Origin: Prochilodus magdalenae
Lineage: Eukaryota > Chordata > Actinopteri > Characiformes > Prochilodontidae
Assembly (NCBI GenBank): GCA_024036415.1
Contig: JAMWET010001220.1
Span: 1,426,001-1,490,000 of the forward strand
Length of the DNA: 64,000 nucleotides
Direction of reading: 5' to 3'
Under the pieces are notes generated by a model. The model was not told where the DNA came from. It worked only from the letters and a program-made list of their open reading frames with translations, and did no database searches. Positions 26,121 through 38,365 of the stretch are shown here, piece after piece. Position numbers and translations under genes: made by a program. How positions within the stretch are numbered: the stretch's first letter is position 1; each line of letters starts with the position of its first letter.

Positions 26121-28435
26121 ATTGATAGCTGTGAGGATGGTTTCGTGTTTCAGGTGTTCACAAACTAACACTGATGAATGTCGAGACAACTAGCGTTGTT
26201 GTTTTTCCAAAGCCAGCTAGAGATGAAGGGCATGACATTTTGCACAGGCTAGCATAGTGAACGCGTTTTGAGTGCTAAAGCAGAGTGCAAATTACCCCCC
26301 TGGTATTCAGGGGGCGGGGGGTCTGATGTTGGCTGGCTCACTCATCATGGTGGCTCTGATACAGGCAACAAATGACACCAGAATGTTGGGTTCAGCAGGC
26401 CTTTTCCTAGAAAAGCTCTGTTCTAGTTTGGTGATAAGCTCCTCTACACATTAATCACAATCTTACTCATCTCCTATTTTGTTTTCTGTTTGCGTAACAA
26501 TTCACTCTTTCCAGGTGTATTCTGGGCATAGTTTCAGTTGCTAGACTACCCTGCGCAACCCTGAGACAGTTAAAGTTAGTTAAAATTGTGAACAATGTGC
26601 CGATTGTGGGTGCTAAACAATGACCTTTCCATGAATTTGTATTTGAGCATCTGCTTTATCTAACGGACAGCATAACACATCGTAAGTTCATATTCAGAGA
26701 CCAACCAAAATTCAGATTTTGAGAAATTCAGGGGGACAAATGGTTAATCCTGGAACCTTCATGAGCCTCTGGATTTAGCACCTTATGCTACACTCAATAT
26801 ATAGGTGCTAGAAAGGTTCTATGAAGCATTTTGCACTGCATGTACCAGCATAAACACATCACAAATAGATTTCATACAAGACAATGTCAAAACAATTCAC
26901 AAACAAGGTTTCGGGCATAGTGCAGCCTATCATTCATAGCATGCGGATGTGCACCGCATGGATATGGCACTGCTGGCTCACTGTCCACACAGGCAATATG
27001 CATGTGAGCCAAATGTCGTCAATCCATGTGGCAAGTAGGCCAGACGAAAATGGGGAGTGTTGGTCAATTTTGGGTCAGTACAATTTAACTATCTGGGTAG
27101 TAACCATTTAATGCAATATCTCTGTGTGAGAGGGCTTTTAAGATCATTCAACTCTTCAGATGTCAATTCTGGTACAATTCAGATGTTTATTGTTGACAAC
27201 TAAATTATTCAATTGCAATTAATGGGAAATATGTAGAAATAAATAATTGAATATGATTGAATTCCTCTGTAAGAGTGATGCTAAACATTTCAAAAACATG
27301 GCTCAAGTCTCAAAAACATGGCTTGAAAATTTTGTGGAATTTTTTTGTTTCCTGTTTTGGAATTTGCATGTCAATTTCGGTTCTTCCCCACATTTTCCCA
27401 TATCTTTAAAATGTTGCTTCTTTTAAAACAACTGAAAAACTGTTCTGTGTGTTTCTGTGCTGTTCAAGATATTTGAGAAGTGCGGGGCCATTCCTTTTCA
27501 AAACTACTAGCCTGCCAGAGAAAAATTAACTGAAGTTCCCCTTTAAAAAAAACCCACAGAAGATACTCATCAACCGAGGGACTCCAGAATAGCTGCATTT
27601 GCTTAATGTTGTTTGTATGACTCAGGTTTTTGACATATAATCACTTGCATCACACTGCAGTCACTAATGACCTTTTAAATGACAAAATCACAGCAGGGGT
27701 CCGAGAAAAATTAATCCCACCCCCTCCTTACCCTTGTATTTATACAGACAATAGCAGCTGTAAACACCCAGCAGAAAAAAGAGGCATGAAACATGGAAAA
27801 AGTTGGGGCAAATGATTACCAGGCAAATAAATCAGAGCATATGAAACTTCTCCCCCAAATTGCCTTTGGCTGCCAAAACACTACCCAGTCTCTAAAGGAC
27901 GGTAAAATACACAGGGAAAAATAGAACATGAAAATAAATAAAATACATGGTTAGAAAGGAAAACAGAAATGCGCCGTAAGCTGCAAGACACCGATGGAAA
28001 ACGGGGAATGTTGGTTATAAAATAAAGTGAAGGTGACGTTTTCAGTGATGGGAAAATACACGCAGAGCAAAATCCTGCTTGTAAAGGCAGCTAACTGGGG
28101 AATAATATCTTTAGAGGTTCAGAGTCAAGTCGTTTAGGTATTAAACCCTCATTTGGGATTATCTACTTTTTATATCTAGCTAGGTAATAAGGGTTCACTC
28201 CATGAGCAAGGCTGAAACTTTGTTATGGTACTTGAATTATCCCTGATGCTCTGTGTTTTATTCAAATTTGATTAAAGATGAACACCAGTGTTTATACTCT
28301 AGTACATTTACAGGAGGAAGAAAGTCATACTTTTTATTCTTTACATTTTAATGTAGACATTTAATTCAGACCTCACTCAGACTATTAGTAATGTTAAACA
28401 GTCTCTGCACAACAAACCAACCAAAAAAAAAAAAA
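26121..28435. other. Unassigned non-coding sequence
   Basis: Mixed AT-rich DNA. A non-repetitive patch at about 27560-27720 could be regulatory. No gene, RNA or intact repeat is supported. Confidence 0.4.
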
Positions 28436-28475
28436 TTAAGACATTTTGTGTCACAAATGACACAAAATGTCTTAA
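28436..28475. repeat. Perfect hairpin, 18-bp arms, 4-nt loop
   Basis: The left arm TTAAGACATTTTGTGTCA (28436-28453) is exactly matched by its reverse complement at 28458-28475, with CAAA between. A short extra copy of AGACAT follows. The structure sits just after an A run and has no terminator-like or RNA-gene context. Confidence 0.95.
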
Positions 28476-29700
28476 GACATTGAGTGTGTTTACATGTATT
28501 CAATAAACCAATCATACTTGGATTTCCATAGTTACCTGATTATTCAAGTAGATGTACTCTTATACCAGCTTAAAGCCCAGAAATTCTGAATGCTGGATTT
28601 TAGCTCAGTAACTGGCTTTCTCAGCTTGTGTAGACGCTTGCTCTGATTTCTTTCCAATTTCTCAGTTTGCTCATTTGCCAAAACGGTGAACAGTACCAGA
28701 AATAAGCAATTAGTGTTTAACACAGTAACCACGATATAGCAACACAACACTTTAAAAATAACACTGCTTGACAAAACCTCCAAGGTCTTGCACGGTTGTT
28801 AGGAGTCACCTTTCTCTATATCTTTTAATCAATTTTTGTCCATCCTGTTGTTTTACCTATTGTCCTGTAACGTTTCCCTTCTTTGGATAATATCTACATT
28901 ATGTTTTGCATTTTATAAGAATAGTTAATAATAAATAACTAAAAAACTATATTTTATTCATTGTGTGGAAGTTCTGGAAATTCTAAAGACATTTATGCAT
29001 AATTCATGAACATCAGCAAAAGTGGATTTAAACCATGATAAGATCAATTTCTTTAGCTTTATTTGTCTTAACATAAGTAGGAAGATGACTTAATGCTATG
29101 TAGCAACATTCTTATATGACATCCGACGAATAGCCTTCTGCAGCATTTTGACTGCTGGATACAGCCATTTAAGTGTGCTCGTAGATCATGCCTTTAAAGT
29201 CGCCGCTGCATAAGAATGTTCCTTCCGACCGATTCTTTTAACCAAGGAATGTTAAGAATCATGTTGGACAGAGTCCAGTTGCAGGATTTATGCTGAATGT
29301 GTAATAAATTTCCAGATGTAAACATGAAGACAGCAGTGGAATCCTGATCTCTTTAGCTGAGGGGAGTAGGATGGTTTTGGCATGGCCACCTGCACAAGAC
29401 AAAACACTCACTGGAAGTCCTGTCACTTGGTAATAGTAAGTGCAGTTTAATGAAAAGAAAAATAGCACATAAGTACACACTGCACACTTACTCCTCTAGA
29501 GGATTATACATGGGCCCTGTGGTTGATCAGTTAATATAACTGAAAAGAAAAGGGACTGGAGATGATCTCTGAACCCTTCAAGTCTAATCAAGGTCCAGGA
29601 GTTAACTAGTTAGTATTGTCAGGGCTGTTTTAGACTAGTCACTTTAGGCCAGAGAGTGCTACAGGCAGGAATGAGCAAACATGAGCATTCAGAGGAAGTT
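28476..29700. other. Unassigned non-coding sequence
   Basis: AT-rich with no coding signature. A short CpG-containing patch lies near 29120-29240. Nothing can be named. Confidence 0.4.
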
Positions 29701-29731
29701 TGCCCCAAGTGTCTTGACTCTGGGGTGAAGA

Positions 29732-29743
29732 GGTCACGTGACC
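29732..29743. promoter_or_regulatory. Palindromic E-box of CLEAR/USF type
   Basis: GGTCACGTGACC is a perfect 12-bp palindrome around CACGTG, the extended E-box bound by USF and MiT/TFE bHLH-zip factors. No promoter can be identified next to it, so function is unproven. Confidence 0.3.
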
Positions 29744-31359
29744 CTCTTAAAGTAATGACCATTGTTTCTGACACTTCTGATTAGGCCAGTGAGAGGTTGT
29801 TTAAGTTCTGATAAGTAGTACTTTTGAGCCCCACTTTGATTTTGTTGTAGTACTCATGTCCAGTCCAATGAACCATCTCTATTTTGTCTTTGTCTTGCTA
29901 TCATCACTCAGTCTTATCTCATGGGTTAAGAGGGACTCGAAAATTGCTCTCAAGGTCAGCTGAGTACACTGCCTCCGTCTGTGGTAATAGGAAACTGCTT
30001 TTGTTATAGTGCATACAAGTAACCCTTTAAACAGAAAAGTAGAGTTTTTATTTGTTTTATTTTCATTTGCATTTGCAAGATGATACAACCTGTCAAATTC
30101 ACACTCCAAACAACAGGGGGGGACAAATCAACAGAAAATGCATGGTCCCTCTATTTCTTCCATTAATTTTTACCAGTCTAGAAGAAACATTGCTTCAGCA
30201 TTCTTCTGCATCAAACCTCATGTCTTACTCACCAGGAGCCAAGTTGTAGCAGTTATTCTTCTTTTGCTTATATTTACATCACTTATTTATTTTATTTTTT
30301 TTGCCAAGAGTGGGCAACCACTGTCATATACCAAGACCTTCAGTCATTGTTACGTTTTCTTTTCCTTTTATTTGCTACCAGTCCTGAAATGATCTAACAG
30401 GGAGCATAACCTTCAACATGACTGTGGTTGAGGTCAAAATATGCCATCGGGGCAATGCAACTAATCCTGACTTGACCCCACAGTGACTTTTGAGGTACAA
30501 AGAATGGTCCATGGCTGATTGTCAATCCAACTTTGTTGTTATGATACCAATACAGTGTTGTACAGTACTTCTCAAGTGCAGTTGTTAAAATAAGCAAATG
30601 AATAAATAAGAATGTGAAGACTAGAACTGAGTTTACATATGCAGAAGGAGAGTACAGTATATTGAGGCCAGCAATGTTTGCTGGTCAGAGACAATGTTAA
30701 ACGTGCACATTGTAGACAAACACCAAGTGAAACAAACACAAAGACCATAAAACAGGTGAAATAAACAGCACGTTAGCAGGAGAGGTAGCCCAGCTGCTGT
30801 CGTCTCCAGCGCCGTCTGAAGTATCTAATGTATGGGGTTTTATTATGTTATTTTTTCACATTTACTGCTACAACTTGCCATACACAACAACTGGACATGT
30901 TAGAAGACATTTTGTAATTTATTGTAAGTTAATTTTAAGCCAGGCTCCGAAATGACGGACACCATGAATGGCCTTCTCAGCAGACATAGTTGTATTACAT
31001 GCAACTCACCACCATTTCTATTGAAATGAATGTTTTGCTATATGTGTTGCTATGTATCTATGAGCTTGGTTTTGACTCAGACTTGCCTACGAAGGACTTT
31101 ACTATAAAGATACTAATGTTTTCTTCATCATGGTCACAAAAGTCGCATTGATTAGTCTTAAACAGATAAAAAAAAATTCCTTAATTTTAGTTCCAATAAA
31201 AACATTGCACCTTTTATTGTACAGTTAAAGGTTTCAACACTCCAGTCTTGAACACTAAACAAGATTTGTTGATTTTCTATGTGAAAATGATATAAAGCTA
31301 TACAGGGAACACACTGAAATATGACATATTTTGGTATATTATTTTACCTTTTGTATTTG
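29744..31359. other. Unassigned non-coding sequence
   Basis: AT-rich. No gene is seen. The stretch at about 30900-31100 could be an old repeat but I cannot assign it. Confidence 0.4.
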
Positions 31360-31374
31360 CCCCCCCCCCCCCCC
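31360..31374. repeat. Poly-C run of 15
   Basis: Fifteen consecutive C residues, followed by AACCC. Length is prone to sequencing error and polymorphism. Confidence 0.9.
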
Positions 31375-32180
31375 AACCCTTTATGTTAAATTCAACAAAT
31401 ACACAGTAATTTACATGTGCAGGCGTATGTTCTCTGTAAGGTGATGCGTTCATATATTTACACTTTAAAAACAACAGAACTGTCTTGCCAGTCTTTTGCA
31501 TACAATCATATTTAGTCTAGTCTTGTCCACTATCTGTAATGATCTGTGTCCAGTGGTGCTAATGGGAGTGGTTGCCAAAAACAAACACGCAAGAAAATGT
31601 AGCATTTATACAAAACAAAATAAATACATGAATATGAGAGACAAGCTGTGAGTATATACAGTAACTGTGGAAGTGCTCTATGGTAATACCAGAGAGTGCT
31701 TATTCTTCCTGTGTTTCCAAGTGGGTTTACATACTGCACCCATAAAAATTAGTTTTCCAAAGCGAGCCAAAATAAATCCAGGGATAATAAGGTTAAAATA
31801 TTTCCTCCTTAAGAACTTGGGTCTTTGGCTTATTTTTAATGGAACGCACAGAGAGAGGGTGAGAGAGGGAGAGAGAGCAGCCAGGCAGTGGCGTTCTGAG
31901 CCCTCTTTGTTGGCTTCTGCAGCCCCAAAAAACCACACATTATTGTTGGAGTGGAGCAGCCCTTCTCAAACAAACACGTTTTTTTTTTTCTCCACCTGTA
32001 TTCCGACAGACCCCTCCTCCTGTGAAGGAATTGGCTTCAGGTTCACAGATAAGCCTTGTTTGAAACTCACGAGAATTATGTAATTATGTTTTAGTATTAT
32101 CATATTATTTTGAGTATAATTATAATAATTATATAAAGATCCCTTTCTTTATTTTTCAGCTGAATCTGGCACCTTACTCT
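31375..32180. other. Unassigned non-coding sequence
   Basis: A GAGAGAG-rich tract lies at 31850-31880. A plus frame at 31667-32083 (138 codons) is low in complexity and unrecognised. No gene is called. Confidence 0.4.
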
Positions 32181-32794
32181 CTGGCCACTTGATTAGGAAC
32201 CCCACAAGACCACCACAGAGCAGATTTTATGTGAGTGATGGATCATTGTCAGTACTGCAGTGACACTAACGTGGTGGTGGTGTCCACTCTAATAGACACT
32301 CCTACCTTGCTGTCCTGCCTTGTAAATTTGAAGTCAGAGACAATAGCTCATCTGCTGCTGCTCAGTTTGTGTTGATCATCCTCTAATCCTTCATCAGTGC
32401 TCACAGATGTTGCCCACAGGATGCTGTTGGCTGGATAATTTGGGTTTGTGGACTATTCTCAGTCCAGCAGTGGCACTGAGGTGTTTAAATACTCCCGTCT
32501 GATCCACTCACACCAGCATAACACACACTAACACACCACCAGTACGTCATTGTCACTGCGGTGCTGAGAACGATCCACTACCAAAATACTACCTGCTCTG
32601 TGGTGGCCCTGTGGGAATCCTGACCATAGAAAAACAGGGTGAAAGGAGATTAACAAAGTATACAGAGAATCAGATGGACTACAGTCTGTAAATGTAGAAC
32701 TACAAAGTGCTCCTAAATAATAAAAGGAGCTGATAAAATATACAATGAGTGTACATACAAGAAGGTGCACTTAATAAAGTGCCCGGTAGGTGTA
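32181..32794 (-). mobile_element. Fold-back transposable element, copy 1
   Basis: The right end, read on the minus strand, is TACACCTACCGGGCACTTTATTAAG, matching the left end of copy 2 at 38366. Inner arms pair at long range: ACCACCACAGAGCAG at 32209 and CTGCTCTGTGGTGG at 32592, each followed inward by related GATGGATCATT/GATCGTT and CAGTGACA words. The outer part of the left arm is shortened to about 25 bp, so this copy is asymmetric. There is no coding capacity; it is a non-autonomous DNA element of unknown superfamily. Confidence 0.7.
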
Positions 32795-33411
32795 TTTTGA
32801 TGTTTTGGCTACTTCAACCAAAAATGCTATATAAATCCAAGCAGTTGTGGACATCTGGCCAAATCCCAGATCTCTTGTAATTGGGTACCGTTGCTGCTAT
32901 TATGTGAAATGTAGGGGACTACATAGGGAGCTGTCTGAGATTCATCGTTTGTTTATCTTAGGTTAGGTTTCTAATATGCTTTCAGGGTACAACTTCTCTA
33001 AAAAGGACTTGTGAAGCAACTGAACTGAAATGAAAAACTAATAGCCAGTCAGTACCATATGACTGCTTCCAATTGTGCCTTATAAGCCTGTCATAATATT
33101 TTGTAAGGTCTTTTATCAAACTAGTACATATGCTACTAAATTATGCAATTTTGTGAGGAAATAATGTATAAAATATCATTGTGAAATCACCATTAGCGCA
33201 GTGCTACCAAATGTGGTTTACCCCATTTATTGAGTGTTCTATAGTTCAGTCACTTAGTTATTGCTACATTTTAGCAGTGTCTGGCCCGGGTTTTTATTTT
33301 AGAAATCTGGTCACCTTGGTTAATAAATGACTTGAGTCTCATCTCCTCTCTATAGAATCTCAAATGGATACTTAGAGAAGTTATTATCATGGGTTGGTGG
33401 GTTATGTATTA
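32795..33411. other. Unassigned AT-rich sequence
   Basis: Lies between the fold-back element and the SINE. No gene or repeat is recognised. Confidence 0.45.
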
Positions 33412-33634
33412 CGGTGGTTGGTGTGGCGCAGTGGATAACACCACTACCCACCAGGAAGTTACTGTCCCATGTGAGAGACTGGGTTTCGATTCCCAGTCTG
33501 GGTGACTAGGCTGTGCTACACCAATAAGAGTCCTTGGGCAAGACTCCTAACACCACACTGGCCTACCTGTAATATGATTAACCTTGTAAGTCGCTCTGGA
33601 TAAGAGCGTCAGCTAAATGCCATAAATGTAAATG
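33412..33634 (+). repeat. tRNA-derived SINE with L2-type LINE tail
   Basis: The head has RNA polymerase III boxes: A box TGGCGCAGTGG at 33424-33434 and B box GGTTTCGATTCC at 33482-33493. The tail holds GTCGCTCTGGATAAGAGCGTC, which folds into a small stem-loop, then AGCTAAATGCC and a TAAATG repeat. That 3' motif is shared with L2-clade LINEs such as the eel UnaL2, whose reverse transcriptase recognises the stem-loop. The copy looks full-length and only lightly diverged. A target-site duplication was not identified. Confidence 0.88.
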
Positions 33635-34689
33635 TTCTCTTCATACTGTCATGACTTACATCGAATGTCTCAATGCCTCTAATAGTTATGACTCACCAAT
33701 GAATTTTACCCACCCTCTTTTCTGATTGTTATCCTGTCAAAAGCAATCCGAACAGAGCATTCGTCAGCTTTGATCAGTGCGGATCTGCAGCAGAAAAACA
33801 ATACACAGTGGAATGAAAGAAGCCTGTGCACTGCCATGACCCATAATGGCGGCTTTGGCACAATGCGCTCTGGTGTCTGAACGCAGCCTTAAGGCACATG
33901 GCTACCCCTGCTTTAAAGTCAATATGAGAAATATACCATCTACCGCCACGTGCATGCAAATGAGGACCACAAATGCGCTGGGACAGGGATACACTCAGCT
34001 TTGTTCAAGCGATTTGGCCCTTTCATCCTTTTGTCAGTTCTTTCATTTTGTTGGGTGATGGTTTATGCTGTCTTACTGACTTGTTCTGTTTTGTATACAT
34101 ACAATAGTTAGTCTGAGGCTGTGTCTTCAAGGCCATTTGCTTTGACTGTATGTGTCATTTAAATAATTCGTTTTTAATGACTTATTATAAATGAGATTCC
34201 TAGTCCCACACACACCCACACACTATTGTTTAACTAAGCCTTATTGTTCTGTCATTAGATGGCTTTATTGAAATGCCACAAGTTGTTATAAGGAACCACA
34301 TTAAAGCACAATGAGCCCTGTGCTGCTGTCTTTTAGAGGTTATGTAGACAAGCAGTGGGGCATCTAGAGTTTTTTTTTAATCATAGATGGTTTTGTTGCA
34401 CATTTGCAACTGAGCATGCTGATTCTTTGCCTTGTAAAAAACAGAACAGAAAGGCGAAGTGACTTGTCTGTCAGGAGAATTTGAGGAAATAAAGCAAAAA
34501 AACTTAGCGGTGAATGATAGGGTGATGACAGGCAACTACACCGTAGTTCCCTCAGAGTGGTGTTCTTGCACTCGAGGGCAGGTAAAGATGTTACTCGCGT
34601 CACGCTCGCTCTCCTTCACTCTTAATGTGGAACACTCAGCAGACGTATTTCGCTTTGGAAAATATCTTCAGGCCAGTTACTAATGTATA
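33635..34689. other. Unassigned non-coding sequence
   Basis: A non-repetitive patch at about 33770-34000 contains several CpGs. Overlapping frames on both strands at 33774-34058 and 34364-34683 do not resemble proteins. Confidence 0.4.
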
Positions 34690-34960
34690 ATCTCTCTATT
34701 CCAGTGAAGTAGCCAGGATGTAGACGAATGTTTGCTGTATCTAATTAATTAGCCAAGGAAGGCAAGTTGTTCCACTGTTAATGGGAATGATCGATTGGAG
34801 TAATTAACAGTGACGTTCATAACCTCGCTGTCACAGGATTTCAGAAGCTCTTAATAGCTTTATTTGCAGGAGCTTTTTAGTCACCTTACCGACTCATAAA
34901 ACAGCGCTTGTTTTGTGGTTTCTCACAAGGTTTTTCAGGCTTCCTGAGTTTAAGAGCAGT
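34690..34960. other. Candidate conserved non-coding element with homeodomain-like sites
   Basis: Contains TAATTAATTA at 34742-34751, GATCGATTGGAGTAATTAAC near 34789, and several further TAAT cores in non-repetitive sequence. TAAT-core clusters are typical of homeodomain-bound enhancers. The exact TAATTAATTA site recurs at 48089. No coding frame. Confidence 0.3.
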
Positions 34961-36084
34961 GTTACGCCATATTTATACAATGTAATATTTTAATATAAAA
35001 TATATGCTGTAAATAAGAGAAGATTGATAATACTGTAAAGCCTCCTTTTGGAAGGAATGGGGCTATTCAAGTTGTTCATTGCTGTTTATGTTGCTGTAAA
35101 GGTGTGTATGTGTTTTATAGTGTCACTGTGTGTCAGGGTTATGCCATTTTGTGTTTGTGGGGTTGTCACCATGGATTGGGAGCCTATGGCTTGTGGTGAA
35201 CTTCCCTCATTCTTAGGTTTGATGTTGTGTTGTTCTGTTTTATTGGTTTTCTTCTGTTTTTTTTTTAAATATACACTAGAGAAAATGTTTATCCAGCAAA
35301 AAAGAAGTGCACTTTGGTTTAAAACAATCTGCAAAACATGTGTCCAAGCAATACCACAAAAATGAAATTTATATTGTTGTGTGACACCAATACGAGTAAA
35401 TGAGTAATTAACAATACATTTCTCAAAAACAGTTATATAGAGACTGTGTTCAGCATGTCAGTATTCTCATTACATCTTCATATAAAACCATTATGCACGG
35501 CATGCCAGTGAGCCACATTTGGACAGCGAGTAGCTACCAGATATAGTGAATATTCTGTATATTTGTGCAGAGGGTACTTTGCAGAAAGACATGCCTGTGA
35601 AAGGCCACTGCACTAGCCCTCACAGGGCAAACAGAGTGCTAACACACCATGTCTGTCATCTCTTCCACAAGGCTGTCAGCGCTAAGCAGCGACTCTTGCC
35701 TCTCCCAGCCCAGCTACCTAGCATCCCACCCTGCACAGCCACTGTTTATGTAAGAGCATATGGAGGCAGGACACAGCTGACCACTTCCCCAGCTGACCAT
35801 CTGCGCAAGATACACTGGAGCATAACCATTGCAAGGCACTCCTGTTTGCCATTTTACCATGTATGGCTTTCATGTGATCAGCAATCAGCAGGTGAACAGA
35901 TCGTACTATAAAATAACTTAAGATAGTTATAGAACACATCATGTGATCTCTTGTCACTTTACGACTGATCTGTTATAATCTTATAAACTTAATAAACTGA
36001 CACTATCATATGTATTAATTTCAAATAAGCCTAGGCTCTTATGGATTAATTGTATAGAACTGTGCGGAAATCAGGGGCTACCCA
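34961..36084. other. Unassigned non-coding sequence
   Basis: A 105-codon plus frame at 35048-35365 is rich in C, V and F and overlaps a minus frame; neither is recognised. A GC-richer patch lies at 35570-35820. No gene is called. Confidence 0.4.
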
Positions 36085-36467
36085 ATTCTTTTAATATCCA
36101 GTCAAAATGAATGGTAGGTCATTTTTAAGCTAATATTCACATCAGTCCTTAGAAGACAAGTTCTTCACTGAGTTTTGTCTGTGTTTTCATTGGAAACCCT
36201 TTTGTAAACACAATTGACATTACTTGTTTTTCAGCACATTGCCTGCAATTATACATTTCCACCACAAGCGTCTCCAAATCCCCAAGACTTACATAGTGCA
36301 GCTTTAATTAGGATTTCACTCTTGACGCCATACTATTTTTACAGTTGTTTTAGAACCTCAGCTTTCCCAACAATAACCTGTGAAGTTGAACAGGACATTG
36401 TACATTAATACAATTCATGATCTCATGGTTCATACTCTGCTATTCTTTTAATATCCAGTCAAAATGA
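36085..36467. repeat. Pair of exact 26-bp direct repeats 357 bp apart
   Basis: The sequence ATTCTTTTAATATCCAGTCA followed by AAATGA occurs at 36085-36110 and again, identically, at 36442-36467. Such identity over AT-rich, otherwise diverged DNA suggests a repeat boundary or a duplication. The 331 bp between do not look like a known element. Confidence 0.6.
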
Positions 36468-36960
36468 CGGTTAAATTAAGGTGTTTTATTTTTAGGCATG
36501 TATTTTCTGAGCAGATAAAAAAAAAAAAACAACATCCACCTGCTTTAGAAAAGGAACATCAAATAACAATAAGAATGAAGAAACTGGTGTTTCCAAACCT
36601 GCAGTTAAAAAAACTACTGACAGTACACAAAGAACAGGACTCTTAACAACTGTGCAAGGCCTGGTATACCCACAAAACTGTCTGAAAAAATCCATAGCTG
36701 TTTCTGTTCATCCTTCCACTGTGAGAAAACAACTCAGTGCTATGGTATGTATAATATACAATGTAGGTGCTGATGACCACCTTTGCATCCTGTTCTCAAC
36801 ATCACCTGAATGTGTTCAGAAGTACTTGGATGGTGAGAAGCAAAATATGTCTGGAGAAAATTACCCCTGCAGATTTCTTAGAAAAACTGAATGCAGGTCT
36901 CCTTAAAGGAATGGAAGCTTTGAGAAAGAAAAAGAGTGAGCACATTTTATATGAGAAAAT
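36440..36960 (+). mobile_element. Possible decayed DNA transposon fragment
   Basis: Begins with the second 26-bp repeat. Around 36652-36750 it reads QGLVYPQNCLKK and VHPSTVRKQLSAM in one frame. The second motif looks like the recognition helix of a transposase helix-turn-helix, and the DNA has the look of decayed Tc1-type sequence. The frame breaks after about 80 codons. Weak assignment. Confidence 0.3.
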
Positions 36961-37389
36961 TAGTTATTATGTAAATATGTTTCCTGTTTTGTTCTTGTTC
37001 TGAACTTCTGTTTGTAGTTTTTGTAACTATATTTATTGCAACAACGAAACACATTTAGTATTTACTAAATATGCACATATAATATTGGGGCCTCCGAGAT
37101 GCAAACTAGGGGCAGGGCATGTCATGTACTGAATCTGATGTTTTACACATGAATGGACACTGCTGTGTTTGGGTGGGTTGGTAATTTGAGCTCTGTGGCT
37201 GAGCGACTTGGGGAGGGGGCAGGCTGAGTCCGTACGTGCACACACTACACAGATAGTACAAGTGTGTTGTGTGGGCACCAGCAGAAGATTGAAGGGAGCC
37301 CTGGGAGAGGCACTGTTTACTCTGTACTGGTTAATGTCAGCTCGGAGGGCAAGCCGCGGTTTCTGACTGGGAGTCCCATCTCTGCAGAC
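36961..37389. other. Unassigned non-coding sequence
   Basis: A 127-codon minus frame at 37033-37416 covers moderately GC-rich DNA and has no recognisable domain. Not called as a gene. Confidence 0.4.
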
Positions 37390-37620
37390 AGTCCGCGGAC
37401 TGTTATTCCCATTCATTAATCATCTGGCTAATTTGTTTTTACGCGGCCTCGCTGACACAGAGTGCCTATTATTACAGTGGCAGGGGCTGGGGAAGCTTTC
37501 TGGAGAATCTTTCACAATGCGTATGGTGGAGGCCAACAGGCCTGCAGTTCTCTGACAGGTGTGTGTGCGTGTTTGTGAGATCTCAGTCTGATGGACAGTA
37601 TTTGTCACATTTATCACTTC
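37390..37620. other. Candidate conserved non-coding element
   Basis: Non-repetitive, CpG-containing sequence with ATTCATTAATCATCTGGC near 37410. Regulatory texture only; no alignment. Confidence 0.25.
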
Positions 37621-38365
37621 ACCAGCTGCTAATCACAGGAAGCTAGTGATTTAAGTTTGAGGAAATTTAAACCTTATAACTTTACTGGCTGTCCATTTTA
37701 GCAGCTCTACCTACCATATAGTTCATCTGTGTAAACTGTCTGTGTAATTTTTTAGCCCTTTAGAAACCTCACTGTCTCTTAGCATCAGACCTAATTCCGT
37801 AAGAAGTATGTGTAGGGAGGACCATGAGAAATGCTGTGCTAAATTTGGTTGGGAACAAACTCACTGAGAAATTTTAAAGCCAATGCAACACCTTGTGAAA
37901 GCAGAGTTCACAATAGGGGGGCTATGGTGCACCCGTCAACTCTAACAGACAACAAGCCTGGCATTAGATCATAGATCATAATTAGCATGGCTGAAAAGTC
38001 CCTTCCAAGCATTCCAATTAAGCATGTGGATGAGCGTCGCCTGCGTAGATGACATGTGGTATAAATAAACATGACCTCTTGCAAGGAAAAACAGTTCTGT
38101 TAGCCAACACTACATTTCTATAGCAGGCATGTTGTGCTTGAGTGCTCTTTGGGGTGGGTTAAAAGGGGCGTATCCCTTCTTGTGGTGGATTTCACTGCAA
38201 TCCAGCACCAAACGTTTAACAAGTTGTCCCCAAACATGTACTCCCACTATGTGCTCACATCTGGCTCGCAATACTAGCTCCATAAAGTCCAAAAGTTGCA
38301 TTTTCATCTTCTGTGGTACTCAATGAAAAGAGCTCATTATATTGTTGATATGCGGCACTGACCAC
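37621..38365. other. Unassigned, possibly repeat-derived
   Basis: The stretch 37900-38330 contains a GTATAAATAAACATG box at about 38061 and a 65-codon frame on each strand. It may be a MITE, but ends were not found. Confidence 0.3.

Noticed and set aside
33412..33500. A functional tRNA gene
   Set aside because: A and B boxes are present, but no cloverleaf with an anticodon loop can be drawn, and the head is fused to an L2-type tail, so it is a SINE.
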